In this document: positions 35,460 to 45,557 of the stretch, piece by piece
Position numbering within the stretch: the first letter of the stretch is position 1
Layout of the letters: each line of letters starts with the position of its first letter
Assembly (NCBI RefSeq): GCF_003086295.3
Contig: NC_092051.1
Location: 21,633,940 to 21,697,939 of the forward strand
Direction of reading: 5' to 3'
Length of the DNA: 64,000 nt
From: Arachis hypogaea
Taxonomy: Eukaryota; Streptophyta; Magnoliopsida; Fabales; Fabaceae
Notes under the pieces: model-generated
What the model saw: only the letters and a program-made list of their open reading frames with translations
What the model was told of the DNA's origin: nothing
Database searches by the model: none
Made by a program: the position numbers and the translations under genes

Positions 35460-36201
35460 AGTATAAAAATTTTGATACGTACAATAAAATTTGGTGTGTA
35501 ACAGAAAATTTTTTTAAGAATTATGTCCAAAACATTAACACGTAACCAACAAAATACATACCACACAAAAATTTTGGTGAAATTTTGTAAGAACCATAAT
35601 TAACGCATCCAACTAATAAAATATATTCACAACCAAAAATTTATGTGCTATGTTTAAAAACGATATTTATAGAGAAACAAAAAAAAAAACAGGCAGAACT
35701 TGCCTTATTTAACATTCATTAATTGTCGCGATAAAATTTCAATTTAAAAATTTCTATGCTATTCCAATAAAATTTTTGTTATGTGCAAGATTTTTTGTGC
35801 TATGTGAAAGAATTTATGTACTACATCAATAAATTTTTGTTCTTTCTAATAAAAAATTATATGCTGAGAAAGCACGGAGAAAAAAAAAATGATAACGTAT
35901 GCACACTATTTTTTTTGGATTTGTATCAATTTCATTGGACTTGACTATAAAAATATTTATACGCGTAACATCACTCTAGACATAAATATAAGAGTTAAAT
36001 ATGTAAATTAATTAATGTATGAAGTTATATTAAGTACATGCTAACTTTACAAAATTTTATTTTAGGTACTTTTAAAAATATTTTTATCTTTTAAAAACTA
36101 TACGGGAACTTTTTATTTATTAAAATACAAAATAAAAAATTTATACCGTTTAAAAAAACAAATATCACTTTAAAAAATTTTATCAAATTAAGTCAAAGTA
36201 T
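35460..36201. other. AT-rich repeat-like spacer
   Basis: Contains several imperfect iterations of ACCAAAAAAATAC.CAC/ACAAAAATTTTGGTG-type words (35440-35660), suggesting a degraded interspersed repeat. No gene. Confidence 0.45.
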
Positions 36202-36204
36202 TAA

Positions 36205-36524
36205 GGGCTAGTTTGGAAAGCATTAAAAATAATTTTTTTTAAACTTTTGACTTATGAAAAGTAGTAGTATTAACGTTTGGTACAATTTTCAAAATCAAAT
36301 TGCAGCTTTCTAAGAAACTATTTCAGAGCTTATAAAAAAGTTAAAAAAATAATTTTTCTCATAATACTATTATTTTTTTATCATATTTCTATAAAATAAA
36401 CACTTTTAGAACTAAAAACTCAAACACAAAATAAATTTATTTATAAATTATTTTTAATATAACTATTTAATATTTAAACTATTTTTTAAAAAAAATTAAT
36501 TAAACTATTTATTCAAACTGAGCC
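36205..36524. mobile_element. Tourist-like MITE (PIF/Harbinger type), copy 1
   Basis: Left end GGGCTAGTTTGG, right end TCAAACTGAGCC, flanked by TAA (36202-36204 and 36525-36527). The interior (AACACTTTTAGA, AACTCAAACACAAAATAA, TTTCTATAAAATAA) matches the inverse of 38371-38670. About 320 bp, no coding content. Confidence 0.7.
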
Positions 36525-36729
36525 TAAAAACTAAAACGCAAATATATAAGTTTTTTTTTTGTCAAAGATAAATTAAAGTGCTTGTTTTTAAGAAAAAACA
36601 CACTGTTCTCCAAAAAACTTTATAAAATTCACTCGCCTCAAAACTAGATTTTAAAAAAAATCCTAAAATCAAGAATGCATCTATCTAAGCGCTATTTTTA
36701 TTTCATTCAAACTCTAAAGGGTTATGTTA

Positions 36730-36883
36730 CATGTACACCAAAATCAATCATTAAAATTAGTCACTAGTATAAAATATATGTTAAAATATAAATACATATT
36801 GAAAATAAATTAAACCACATATATATTTATATACAAATACATTAATGACTAATTTTAGTGGCTAATTTTGATGTACAAATAAT
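36730..36883. repeat. Short foldback repeat
   Basis: TGTACACCAAAATCA..CATTAAAATTAGTCACTA at the left pairs with TAATGACTAATTTTAGTGGCTAATTTTGATGTACA at the right. Related AT-rich sequences occur near 15785-15890, 42990-43080, 45725-45830 and 46930-47060. Probably a short MITE family; no duplication could be assigned. Confidence 0.55.
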
Positions 36884-38370
36884 ATTTCTCTACTCTAAAA
36901 TATTGCATTAATGAATAATAGAAGATATTATAGATTCAAAATTTCCTATAATACATACATCGAAATTCATATTTCCTACAAGGTATGCTTGATAGTTGAT
37001 ACGACTAGTGAATCATCATAATAGCATGAAAAGGTCATTCCATTTTTAATTTCAAAGTGCCTTGGTGGCCAAGCTTTATTGTACTATATTAAAACTTTTA
37101 CTTGATAGCCAAGTTTTGACTTTCAAAATATCTTCCTTGTAGGAGAGATTGTATTCCCAGACTTTTTTTCCATTTTACAAAAAATTCTCGTTATGTATTC
37201 TCTAAAAAAAATAGAGAAAACAATTTATATTTAATTTTGTTATACAAAATCCTAATTACTCTAATTTTGTTCATACTCTAGTCAACAGTCATATATAATC
37301 ATTAGTTCATTACCAAGAAAAAGAAAACGAAAAACTAGTTTTCTAGTCTAGTTATTTCGAAATAAGTATAACAGAAAAACAAACAAGAATAATAATTAAA
37401 TAAATCTTAGTCATGCTTTAAATGATATAAATAGATAAAAAAAATTAGGAGTTCTAACTAATCCTCGTGATTATTCTCTCAACTTCTAAATAAAAAAAAT
37501 TGAATTTTATATTTTGTATGTTTTTTAAAAAATAACACACATATTTAAATCTTTTATTTTTAAATATTAAAAAATAATTAGAAGAATGAATTACGGGTTT
37601 AAATTATTCTTCTACACAAAATTACTCTCAAACAAATCAACATGCATAATTAATGTTCATTCAATCTTAATAAATGCACATTTATTTTGAAATATAACAT
37701 TTTTTTGGAGTAATATTTTGAGAGAGAAAAAAAAGTGTTAATTTTTTTTAATATCGATGAAAGATGTGTTATGTGTGTTATACTGTATTATCTCACTTCA
37801 CGTGAGTTTTATTTTGTTATAGATTTTTTTTTGCTTTTCGAAAAACACAAAACGACATCAACGTTTTGTTTAAAGAAATTGTTTTCATTTAGAAATATTT
37901 TTTTAAAAATTTAACAATACTAAACGGCATTGTTATTTTATTTTTTAATTTTAATTATTAAAATAGAAAATGGCATTTTGGTTTTTATTTTTTTAAATTA
38001 TGAAAATACAAAAAGGGGTCGCTGTTTTGTTATTTTAACAAATTTTTTAAAAATTAAAATTATAGCACTCCTATAATTTAGTACAACCCCACATAATGGA
38101 TCATTTTGGGGATAATATCCTTCTAATCTAATATTTAAAAAAAAAATTCTATAATTTGCAGCTTCCATGCATTTAAATGAGTACGCAAATTCAAATATCA
38201 AGGAGAAGACTTTTTGTTGGTAAAATTGAATGACACATTACTCAACCAAAATACATGCCATGAATGTGTTTTTTCTTTTATAAGTGAAAATACATATAGG
38301 TTTTACATGTTTATCACCAGTTGGTTTTCATGTTCCGTTTCCAAAAATATTTAACTATTTAAAAAACTTA
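36884..38370. other. AT-rich spacer
   Basis: No supported gene or bounded element. Short frames such as 37998-38201 (minus) show no domain. The tract 37700-38060 holds several T- and A-runs. Confidence 0.5.
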
Positions 38371-38670
38371 GTCCAATTTGGATAACTAACTTAATTAAAC
38401 TCTTTTTGATAAAATAACTTAAACAATAAATGGCTCTATTAAAAGTAACTTATAAATAAGTTATTTTGTGTTTGAATTTTTAACTCTAAAAGTGCTTATT
38501 TTATAGAAATGTAATGAAATGTAGAAGTATTATGAGAGAAGTCATTTTTTTAACTTCTCTATAAGCTCCAAAATAGCTTCTTAGAAAGTTGCAATTTGAT
38601 TTTGAAAATTGCACCAGACATTAATACTACTACTAAAAAAAGCTACTTCTAAAGTTTCCCAAACGGACCC
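38371..38670. mobile_element. Tourist-like MITE, copy 2 (inverted)
   Basis: Right end CCCAAACGGACCC followed by TTA; left end GTCCAATTTGG preceded by TTA (38368-38370 and 38671-38673). Its body matches copy 1 (36205-36524) in reverse orientation. TTA/TAA three-base duplications and the GGGTCCGTTTGG terminus fit PIF/Harbinger-derived Tourist elements. Confidence 0.75.
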
Positions 38671-38734
38671 TTATGTTTGGATATTTAAGGCAGAAACTCA
38701 TCTGCAGTCGATTTCATATGAAGTTGTTTTTGGA

Positions 38735-39905
38735 TGGATGACACGTATTATCATTTGGTTTAAAAAAAATCGATTTATTTTATATAAATAATTTAATTAA
38801 AAAACCAATTGATATAGCTATGATTTTAGATTTTTCACCGTATTTTATTTTAAAAATAATTGACTAATTTAAATTAAGAAATTATAGTTAATTATTTATT
38901 ATATAATTTTTTAACTAAAATTATAATTAAAAATAATTAAAAAATAAAATTATTTAATATATTAGTCCAGCTCAATGTTAATTAGGTTTTTTTTCTATTA
39001 TAAAATATAAAAAAATTTAATTCTAAAAAAAATCATGTTATTTTTTAGAATTTAATTTTTTTATTATGTTTTCATAAAGTTTGCACAAAATTTATCTATC
39101 ATATTGACTAAACTTATTTATTTACGTAAATTTTGTTTATGGACTCAGTAAACTTGTTTATGTTTTAATACAATTTGAATGGTATTAGTACATTTTTATT
39201 TTTTAATTAATTTAAAATTTGAATAGATATAATTTAAATTAATAATTTATAAAATTATATGTATTCGTATTCTTGTACTCATATGAATAATTATATTTAT
39301 TTGATTTAAAAAAATATAACGGTTAATTTTTTTATTTAAATACATTCATATTATTTTTAAATTAAAAGAATATACTTATTTAAAATAATATGAGTACGTT
39401 TATTTAAATTTAAAAAATTTTAAAATAATAAGAGTAGATTTATTTAAAATATTAAAATTTAAAATTTTAAATAAATCTACTTATATTAATTTTAAATTTT
39501 ATTTAAAATAATACAAATATGTTTATTTAAATTAAAAAAATTAAAATAATAAGAGTACATTTATTTAAAAAATTTTAATTTAAAAATAATATAAGTATAT
39601 TTATTTGTTAGTTAAAAATTAACTACGATTTTTTATAAATCAAATAAATATAATTAATTATATAAGTACAATAATACGAATACATACAATTTTATAAATT
39701 ATTAATTTAAATTTTAGTTAAAAAAATTATATAATAAACAATTAATTACAATTTTTTAATTTAAATTAATCAATTTATTTTTAAAATAAAATACGATAAC
39801 AAATTTAACATTATAACTATATCAATTGATTTTTTAATTAAATCATTTGTATAAAATAAATCAATTTATTTTAAACCAAATAGTAACACGTATCATTCAT
39901 CCATC
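38735..39905. repeat. Large imperfect palindrome, about 1.2 kb
   Basis: The left arm (from 38735: GGATGGATGACACGTATTATCATTTGGTTTAA..) is the inverse of the right arm (ending ..TTAAACCAAATAGTAACACGTATCATTCATCCATC). Complementarity continues through TTAATTAAAAAACCAATTGATATAG and TTATTATATAATTTTTTAACTAAAAT. The left arm has about 270 bp of extra sequence (38940-39210). The centre (39350-39600) contains four or so repeats of AATAATA.GAGTA.(A/G)TTTATTTAAA. It looks like a foldback transposon with a grown loop. No clear target duplication found. Confidence 0.75.
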
Positions 39906-40264
39906 TTACTCACTTTAAATTTCAAAATTACAGAATGAGCACATCAAGTAACCTTAAAGAGTTTTGAAGGCACTAAAATAAAAATAAGAAAATATAATAA
40001 TTTGTAGAACAAAGAGACATGTGTTATAATAAAAAATTAAAATTGAAACGGTTTTTTTCCTAAATGCGGCGAGTCGTATGGTTGTGACTTGTCACTCACC
40101 CTGGCCTTGGAATCTACGACTTCTTCGTCTTTTTATATGTTAAAATAAGAAGAATAATAGAAAATAAAAGGAAAATAAACAATTGGAGAAAGAATAAAAA
40201 GAATCATAATGAATAAAATCATGGCCATAATTAGTTATTAAGGATTAGCAAATACTAATACAAG

Positions 40265-40271
40265 TATAAAA
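40265..40271 (+). promoter_or_regulatory. Candidate TATA box of the CRF gene
   Basis: TATAAAA, 77 bp upstream of the chosen ATG (40348), would place transcription start near 40297, inside a CT-rich leader (CTCTCTTCTTCTTTCTCCCTCTC). That makes the earlier ATG at 40285 unlikely to be used. Confidence 0.5.
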
Positions 40272-40347
40272 GATTAAAATCTCATTGATTTTTTTCCAAT
40301 GCAAAGATATTTCTCTCTTCTTCTTTCTCCCTCTCACTCTCTGCTCG

Positions 40348-41217
40348 ATGTGCAGAAAAACTGTGATATGCAAAGTTCGCGAACCCGGTGTTGGTGATAC
40401 TCTCAATGCAGAAACAACACCCAAGGTTGTTCGTGTTTCAGTAATGGATCCGGAGATTACTGATTCTTCGAGTGACGAGGAGGAATATCAACAGTATCAA
40501 GGACGAAGCAAAGTGAAACACATTGTAAACGAGATAAGAATTTTGTATCCGCCATCTCACAACACCACCAAGGTGCAAAGATCTAAACAGCAACAACAAC
40601 AGAACAAGGGTAAAAAGGTGGTTGTGGCTGCCATGAAAGCTGCTTCTTCTTCTCAAGAGGGTAGGAAGCTACGCGGGGTTAGGCAAAGGCCATGGGGGAG
40701 ATGGGCTGCAGAGATCCGAGACCCTGTGAAGCGTACGAGGTTGTGGTTAGGAACCTACGACACTGCCGAAGAAGCCGCCATGGTTTATGACAGAGAAGCC
40801 ATTCGCCTTCGAGGTTCTCATGCTCAAACTAATTTTCTCAAGCCTCCTAAGGAGGAAGAATATGAACAAGTTTTTGATACCAACAATATGAAGAACATGC
40901 CTTCTCCTACTTCTCCCACTTCTGTTCTTCTATTTCAGTCTGATGGATCTGGAAGTAAGGTTTTAGGAGAGGATCAAAGCGAGTTCAGAGATGAATCTCC
41001 TTCTTCTTATTTTCAGGATGCATTGTTTTTAGATTCACCTTCTCTTGATTTTTGTTTATCGGATTTTGAGACTCCTCCCCCAATATTTCTTGATGAAACT
41101 TGTCTACCCCATTTTATTTTTAGTGACAGCAATTTCAGTGATGCTACCATTGAGCAGTCTATTGAATTATGTAACTTGGATGTAGATGATTACTTTTGCA
41201 GTCACACGCCAAATTAA
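40348..41217 (+). CDS. CRF6: Cytokinin response factor, AP2/ERF (CRF5/CRF6 type)
   Basis: Single exon, 289 residues. The CRF domain spans about residues 26-63: [20 protein letters not shown], then Val-Asn-Glu-Ile-Arg. A poly-Gln run follows near 81-85. The AP2/ERF domain (about 108-164) has [18 protein letters not shown] and the Ala/Asp pair that favours GCC-box binding. A Pro-Thr-Ser-Val-Leu motif near 190-194 and an acidic, Phe-rich C-terminus are likely activation regions. CRFs act downstream of cytokinin two-component signalling, in stress and development. Symbol assigned by domain layout and its place next to RRP41 and AGP20 homologues; CRF5 is equally close. An in-frame ATG at 40285 adds 21 hydrophobic residues and is rejected. 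Confidence 0.9.
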   Translation: MCRKTVICKVREPGVGDTLNAETTPKVVRVSVMDPEITDSSSDEEEYQQYQGRSKVKHIVNEIRILYPPSHNTTKVQRSKQQQQQNKGKKVVVAAMKAASSSQEGRKLRGVRQRPWGRWAAEIRDPVKRTRLWLGTYDTAEEAAMVYDREAIRLRGSHAQTNFLKPPKEEEYEQVFDTNNMKNMPSPTSPTSVLLFQSDGSGSKVLGEDQSEFRDESPSSYFQDALFLDSPSLDFCLSDFETPPPIFLDETCLPHFIFSDSNFSDATIEQSIELCNLDVDDYFCSHTPN

Positions 41218-43079
41218 GATGATCAATAGGAAGCTTTTTATGTTTAGAAACCGGAATATATAGTGGATTAGTGAGGGAGTGGTGTTTTGGACTTTTATTC
41301 CTTTTTTTTCTATGTTTTTTTAGGCTAGCTGATGAGTGATGGGACATGTAATTAGAGATGGAGCATGTGTGAATTTATCCTAAGTTTTGATCTTTTTCAT
41401 ATTTGTTTTGTAAGGATGTTATTAATTATTATTAGTATTATTATTATGCTAATTCTAGTGATTTTTTGATGCTATATATGAACTTTAATTTGCAGTTTTT
41501 TTGTTGGCTTTCTTCAATCTATTGCTTGATATAAGATGTATTTGATTAGATTTGGAAACTTAATATATATACAATATTATTTTGTTTCTCTGTAACTCAT
41601 AATGAAGTGTTTGATGGGTTGTTGGGATATTTTTTTTCTCTGGTCATTGACAGAGAGAATGAAAGTGTATGGAATATGCACTACTAAGATTAAAGTTGTG
41701 GGTGTTTTACTATTCACGTCTCACTATTCATGTTTCAATGGTTGGCCACATTAGACATCTTACATCCACACATGCAGCATCATCTTAGTTCCCAATCACC
41801 ATAATTTTGGAGGTAAGACCCTCTTGGTTGTACACCATTTTTTTTTTCTGTTCTATTATGTCTCCAATAGTAAATATATGGCATTTTCAATGACAATTAT
41901 AAGGTCAAGTGGGTTTATGATTGGGCACTAGGCATAAAGAATATACATGTATAAATAGCACTTTTACATGCACAACATATATATGCTGTGTTTACATGGC
42001 CAACAGAGATTGTGTGTACTAAGAATGAATCATTTGGGGGACCCATATGTATTCAGGAATAGACCTAGGAGGCTAGGACTCTACACTCTAGGAGTCGGTT
42101 ATTGATTATTATAATTCCTTATTAAAAAAAAATAAGCTTTTACTAGTACTTTTAATTTGTACATTTTTAATTGAGGAATATTAAGAAGTCAATAAATTTT
42201 ATAATTTATAGTCACTAATTAGTTATTATTAATATTTTTAATGATGTAAAATTTTATTCAATAGTATAAAATTATTCATTTTTTTTACTAATTAAATACT
42301 GACTAAATTTTAATAAAAATCCTGACTCTTACACTTTCTCTTTTTAATAAATATCCTAAACAAACTTGTTAACAAGATACAAATTTTAAATGCACCATGC
42401 AACATAACATACCGACTTATGACTGTAGATTATTAAGTAAATATCTCAATCTGCTTGATTCTGTTCTCTCTCCATCGAGCCTTACAAACCATAAAATTTT
42501 TTAATTGAGTATGAAAAATCTATGTTATTTGAGTTATTATTTATTGGCTACTGTAATTAATTATTTAATTAACATAAACAGTAAAAATATATTGTTAACA
42601 AATATCTTAAAAACTCTTTAAAAATATAATATATATTCAAATTGATATCTAAGAAATTTTGCGTCAAATATTTTAATCCTCAAACAAATTTTATTACGTT
42701 AAGATATATAAGCTCTTTCATCAAATTTTTGATAATCTATTTGTCCAAATAAAAATAACCGCTCTGATTAAAGTAGAGAATTATATATATTATTTTTATA
42801 AAATTTAATAATTTTAATATAAAAATTTTTGGAATAAAATTGTCCGACACAAAATTTTTTAAAAACTTATTTAAGTATATGATTTTAAAAATATCATAAA
42901 CATGAAACTTGAGTAAAATTTATAATTTTTTTTGTAAATTTTCAAAGCATTGATAATGTATTAAAAGAATAAAAGAATTTTATTCAAAAATACTAATCAC
43001 ACACCAAAAATTATTTATTATGTATTTATATATAAATATATATTTATTTAACTTATTTTTAATTATATTTTAACATATA
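41218..43079. other. CRF 3' flank and AT-rich spacer
   Basis: The first 300 bp are presumably the CRF 3' untranslated region. The rest is AT-rich with no gene. A short AT-rich repeat related to 36730-36883 occurs at about 42990-43080. Confidence 0.5.
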
Positions 43080-43088
43080 TATTTTATA

Positions 43089-43294
43089 GGTGGGTACTCC
43101 CATGAAGATGTTATAATTGTCTTCATGTGATGATTTTTCTTTTTAACCCTTAGATGATAGATTGTAGGGTTAGATTTTGATATGTTATAAAAGTGTTGTT
43201 TTTATTTGAAGTGTGGCCAAATCAATAAATCATACTTTTATACAAAACATCTTCATAAAAAGATGTTTTTTGCATCTTCATTTGAGTAGCTCCC
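43089..43294. mobile_element. Mutator-like MITE (206 bp)
   Basis: Left end GGTGGGTACTC...ATGAAGATG, right end CATCTTCATTTGAGTAGCTCCC, inverted and imperfect. An exact 9-bp duplication, TATTTTATA, lies at 43080-43088 and 43295-43303. Internal copies of the CATCTTCAT word occur on both strands. Non-coding. Confidence 0.85.
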
Positions 43295-43630
43295 TATTTT
43301 ATATGGTTGTTTCTTATTTAAACTTTTTTAACCAATGTTTATATGAAACTTGTTAGCTAATTGGAATGGGAAAAGTAGGTATGGTATGTTGGTAACTGTA
43401 ACCGGAGGTTTCTAGAGGGTAGCTACTTTGAATCTTAAAATCAGAAGAGAACAAGTGTAGAAGTGTATTTTTTTTGGTGACTAGTGTAGAAGTGTATTTG
43501 AATTAACATGGATGTTATTTATGGTTTTTGTTATATAAAAAATAGATAAAATAGGTTTGTTATATATCTAATTATTTTTTAAAACTAATAAAATAAAAAA
43601 TAAAAAAGTAGTAAGTTATTCAATTTATAT

Positions 43631-43824
43631 TGTTAGAATATAATTAGGATCAATTAGCATTATTTAACATATTTGAATATTTATTATAGGATATTACGTC
43701 TTTATTATTTCGATTCTCTTAATACCTATAAATACCTTTCTATATTGTATTATTACAGACAACTTGAATATACTTAATATTAATATACAAATCCTTTCTT
43801 CAGTTTAGTCTCTTGTTTCTAACA
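43631..43824 (+). repeat. TRIM left LTR
   Basis: Begins TGTTAGAATATAATTAGG and ends TTGTTTCTAACA. Contains a TATAAATACC box near 43726. Nearly identical to the right LTR except for a few substitutions and small indels. Confidence 0.9.
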
Positions 43825-43837
43825 TGGTATCAGAGTC
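43825..43837 (+). promoter_or_regulatory. Primer-binding site (initiator tRNA-Met)
   Basis: TGGTATCAGAGTC starts immediately after the left LTR. It matches the usual plant TGGTATCAGAGC primer site complementary to the 3' end of initiator tRNA-Met, with a change at the last shared base. Confidence 0.85.
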
Positions 43838-44063
43838 ATAATATCCTCCTTGAAGATGATAGGTTGTTTTCCTTGCGGTAAAATTACGGTAGTTTTTGCA
43901 CTTTTTTTTCTATGCAATTTTTTCTTACCATTTGTCACTCATTTGATACTTTTTTCACCTCACTGACTAGCCTGTTTTCTCTGTCTTGTATTTTTCCTGA
44001 GTCGAATGATCAAATACCATTGTCATCCACTGCTTACCTATTCTCATGAAAAAATCATATAGT

Positions 44064-44318
44064 TTTCGCTCTCTTTCGACAGTTTCGTCTGCGTTTTCTC
44101 GTGGCACTTCCGTCTGCCTTCTTTCGCGACAGTTCCGTCTGCGTTTTGTCTGTGTTTCTTTGAGGCAGTTCCATCTCTGTTTCCTCGTGGCAGTTCCGCG
44201 CTTCCTTCAGACAAGCGGTAGTTCCATCTATGCTTCCTTCCGGCAGTTCTATCTGCGCTTCCTTACGGCAGTTCCGTCTACGCTTTTTTCTGACAGTTCC
44301 GTCTGCACCCGTTTTATC
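44064..44318 (+). repeat. Tandem array inside the TRIM, about 27-bp units
   Basis: About nine degenerate units of the form GGCAGTTCCGTCTGCGCTTCCTT lie head to tail. Variants include GACAGTTTCGTCTGCGTTTTC, GGCAGTTCTATCTGCGCTTCC and GACAGTTCCGTCTGCACCC. The frame at 44046-44357 is this repeat translated and shows no domain. Confidence 0.8.
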
Positions 44319-44374
44319 AGATTATGCAGTTTTTTTCTCTTTATTTCATTGTTTTAAATAAGTTTTTGATGGGA

Positions 44375-44565
44375 TGTTAGAATATAATTAGGATCAATTA
44401 GCATTATTTAGTATATTTGAATATTTATTATAGGATATTACGTCTTTATTATTTCGATTCTCTTAACACCTATAAATACCCTTCTATATTGTATTATTAT
44501 AGACAACTTGAATACACTCAATAATATACAAATTCTTTTTCCAGTTTAGTCTCTTGTTTCTAACG
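44375..44565 (+). repeat. TRIM right LTR
   Basis: Starts TGTTAGAATATAATTAGG and ends CTTGTTTCTAACG, the last base differing from the left LTR's A. Divergence from the left copy is low, so insertion is fairly recent relative to the surrounding decayed elements. Confidence 0.9.
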
Positions 44566-44977
44566 CATATGTTGAGATTTCTTTTACAAAATTTAAATTA
44601 ATATCTCTATAATATGTCTTAGTTCACAATATTTATATTTTAAATATTTTATATATATACAACATTTATATACTTATATGTATGATAAGGTAGGTTCTAT
44701 GAAATGATTTTGTTACGACTCCAGAACCTATCTATAAGCCTCATAATTTTCATTAAACTACCCAACATTAAACCAAATAGAAAAAGAAAAGGCCAAATCT
44801 TCATGTTCATTATTTGCAAACAAAAAGAAATTTAATCAAATTTCATTATATAAATTAATTGGGAGGGAGAGATATCTAAAGAGTAGCTACTTTTGGATCT
44901 CAAAATTAGAAGAGAATGAATGAATGAGTGTTAGCCATTAGAGGGAAATTGAAACCCCAGCACCCATCTATAATATC

Positions 44978-45549
44978 TAGGGGTGTTCGCAGTGCGGTTT
45001 GAATCGATTTTGAGTAAAAAATTTATCCGATCCGAACATTATGTTTATTTGCAGTGCGGTTTGGATTGGATTGGATTTGCGGTTTTGTAAATTAAAAAAA
45101 TTAAATATATATAACAAATCTCAACATCACATTTCAAATAATCAACAATGACATAGCAAGTCTTACAATATCATAAAAAACCAACGATAACATAACAATA
45201 GAAATAAAATGATAGGTTAGTTAAAATAAATAAATAAATCACATTTTGAACATAAAACATCTATTAAATAATAATAATACATGAAAAATATAAAAATGTA
45301 TAACAAATTGAATATGTTATAAGTATAATTGTAAACATAATAATAAAATAATAATATTATAACACATTGTGCGGTTTGAATTAGATTGGATCAGTTGTGA
45401 AAAGTATATCCGAAATCCGATTCGATCAATCGGTTTGCAAAAAATAAGATCCAATCAAATCCGAATTAGTACGGTTTTAATCATTTTTTGGTTTGGATTA
45501 GATTGAATGAACGGTTTAATTTAGATCGGTTTAAATTTGAACACCTCTA
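44978..45549. mobile_element. hAT-type MITE (572 bp)
   Basis: Ends TAGGGGTGTTC and GAACACCTCTA match the hAT terminal consensus. An exact 8-bp duplication, ATAATATC, lies at 44970-44977 and 45550-45557. Subterminal GTGCGGTTTGAAT/GGTTTGGATT words are dense on both sides. A related unfilled copy of the flank occurs near 46084-46110. Non-coding. Confidence 0.9.
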
Positions 45550-45557
45550 ATAATATC

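Larger units (their letters stand above)
43631..44565 (+). mobile_element. TRIM-like miniature LTR retrotransposon
   Basis: Two 190-bp LTRs (43631-43824 and 44375-44565), a tRNA-Met-type primer-binding site and only about 550 bp of interior with no gag or pol. A purine-containing stretch (TTTTTGATGGGA) precedes the right LTR. The flanks TATAT and CATAT could be a 5-bp duplication with one change. The total of 935 bp fits TRIM elements, which depend on enzymes of other retrotransposons. A tandem array fills half the interior. Confidence 0.9.

Noticed and set aside
38735..39905. Replication origin or matrix-attachment region suggested by the AT-rich palindrome
   Set aside because: AT-richness alone does not support either role; a foldback repeat explains the structure.
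40285..40347. Earlier CRF start adding 21 residues
   Set aside because: It lies about 14 bp after the TATA box, upstream of the likely transcription start, and encodes a hydrophobic stretch unknown in CRFs.
44046..44357. 103-codon ORF in the TRIM
   Set aside because: It is the 27-bp tandem array translated; no gag or pol similarity.
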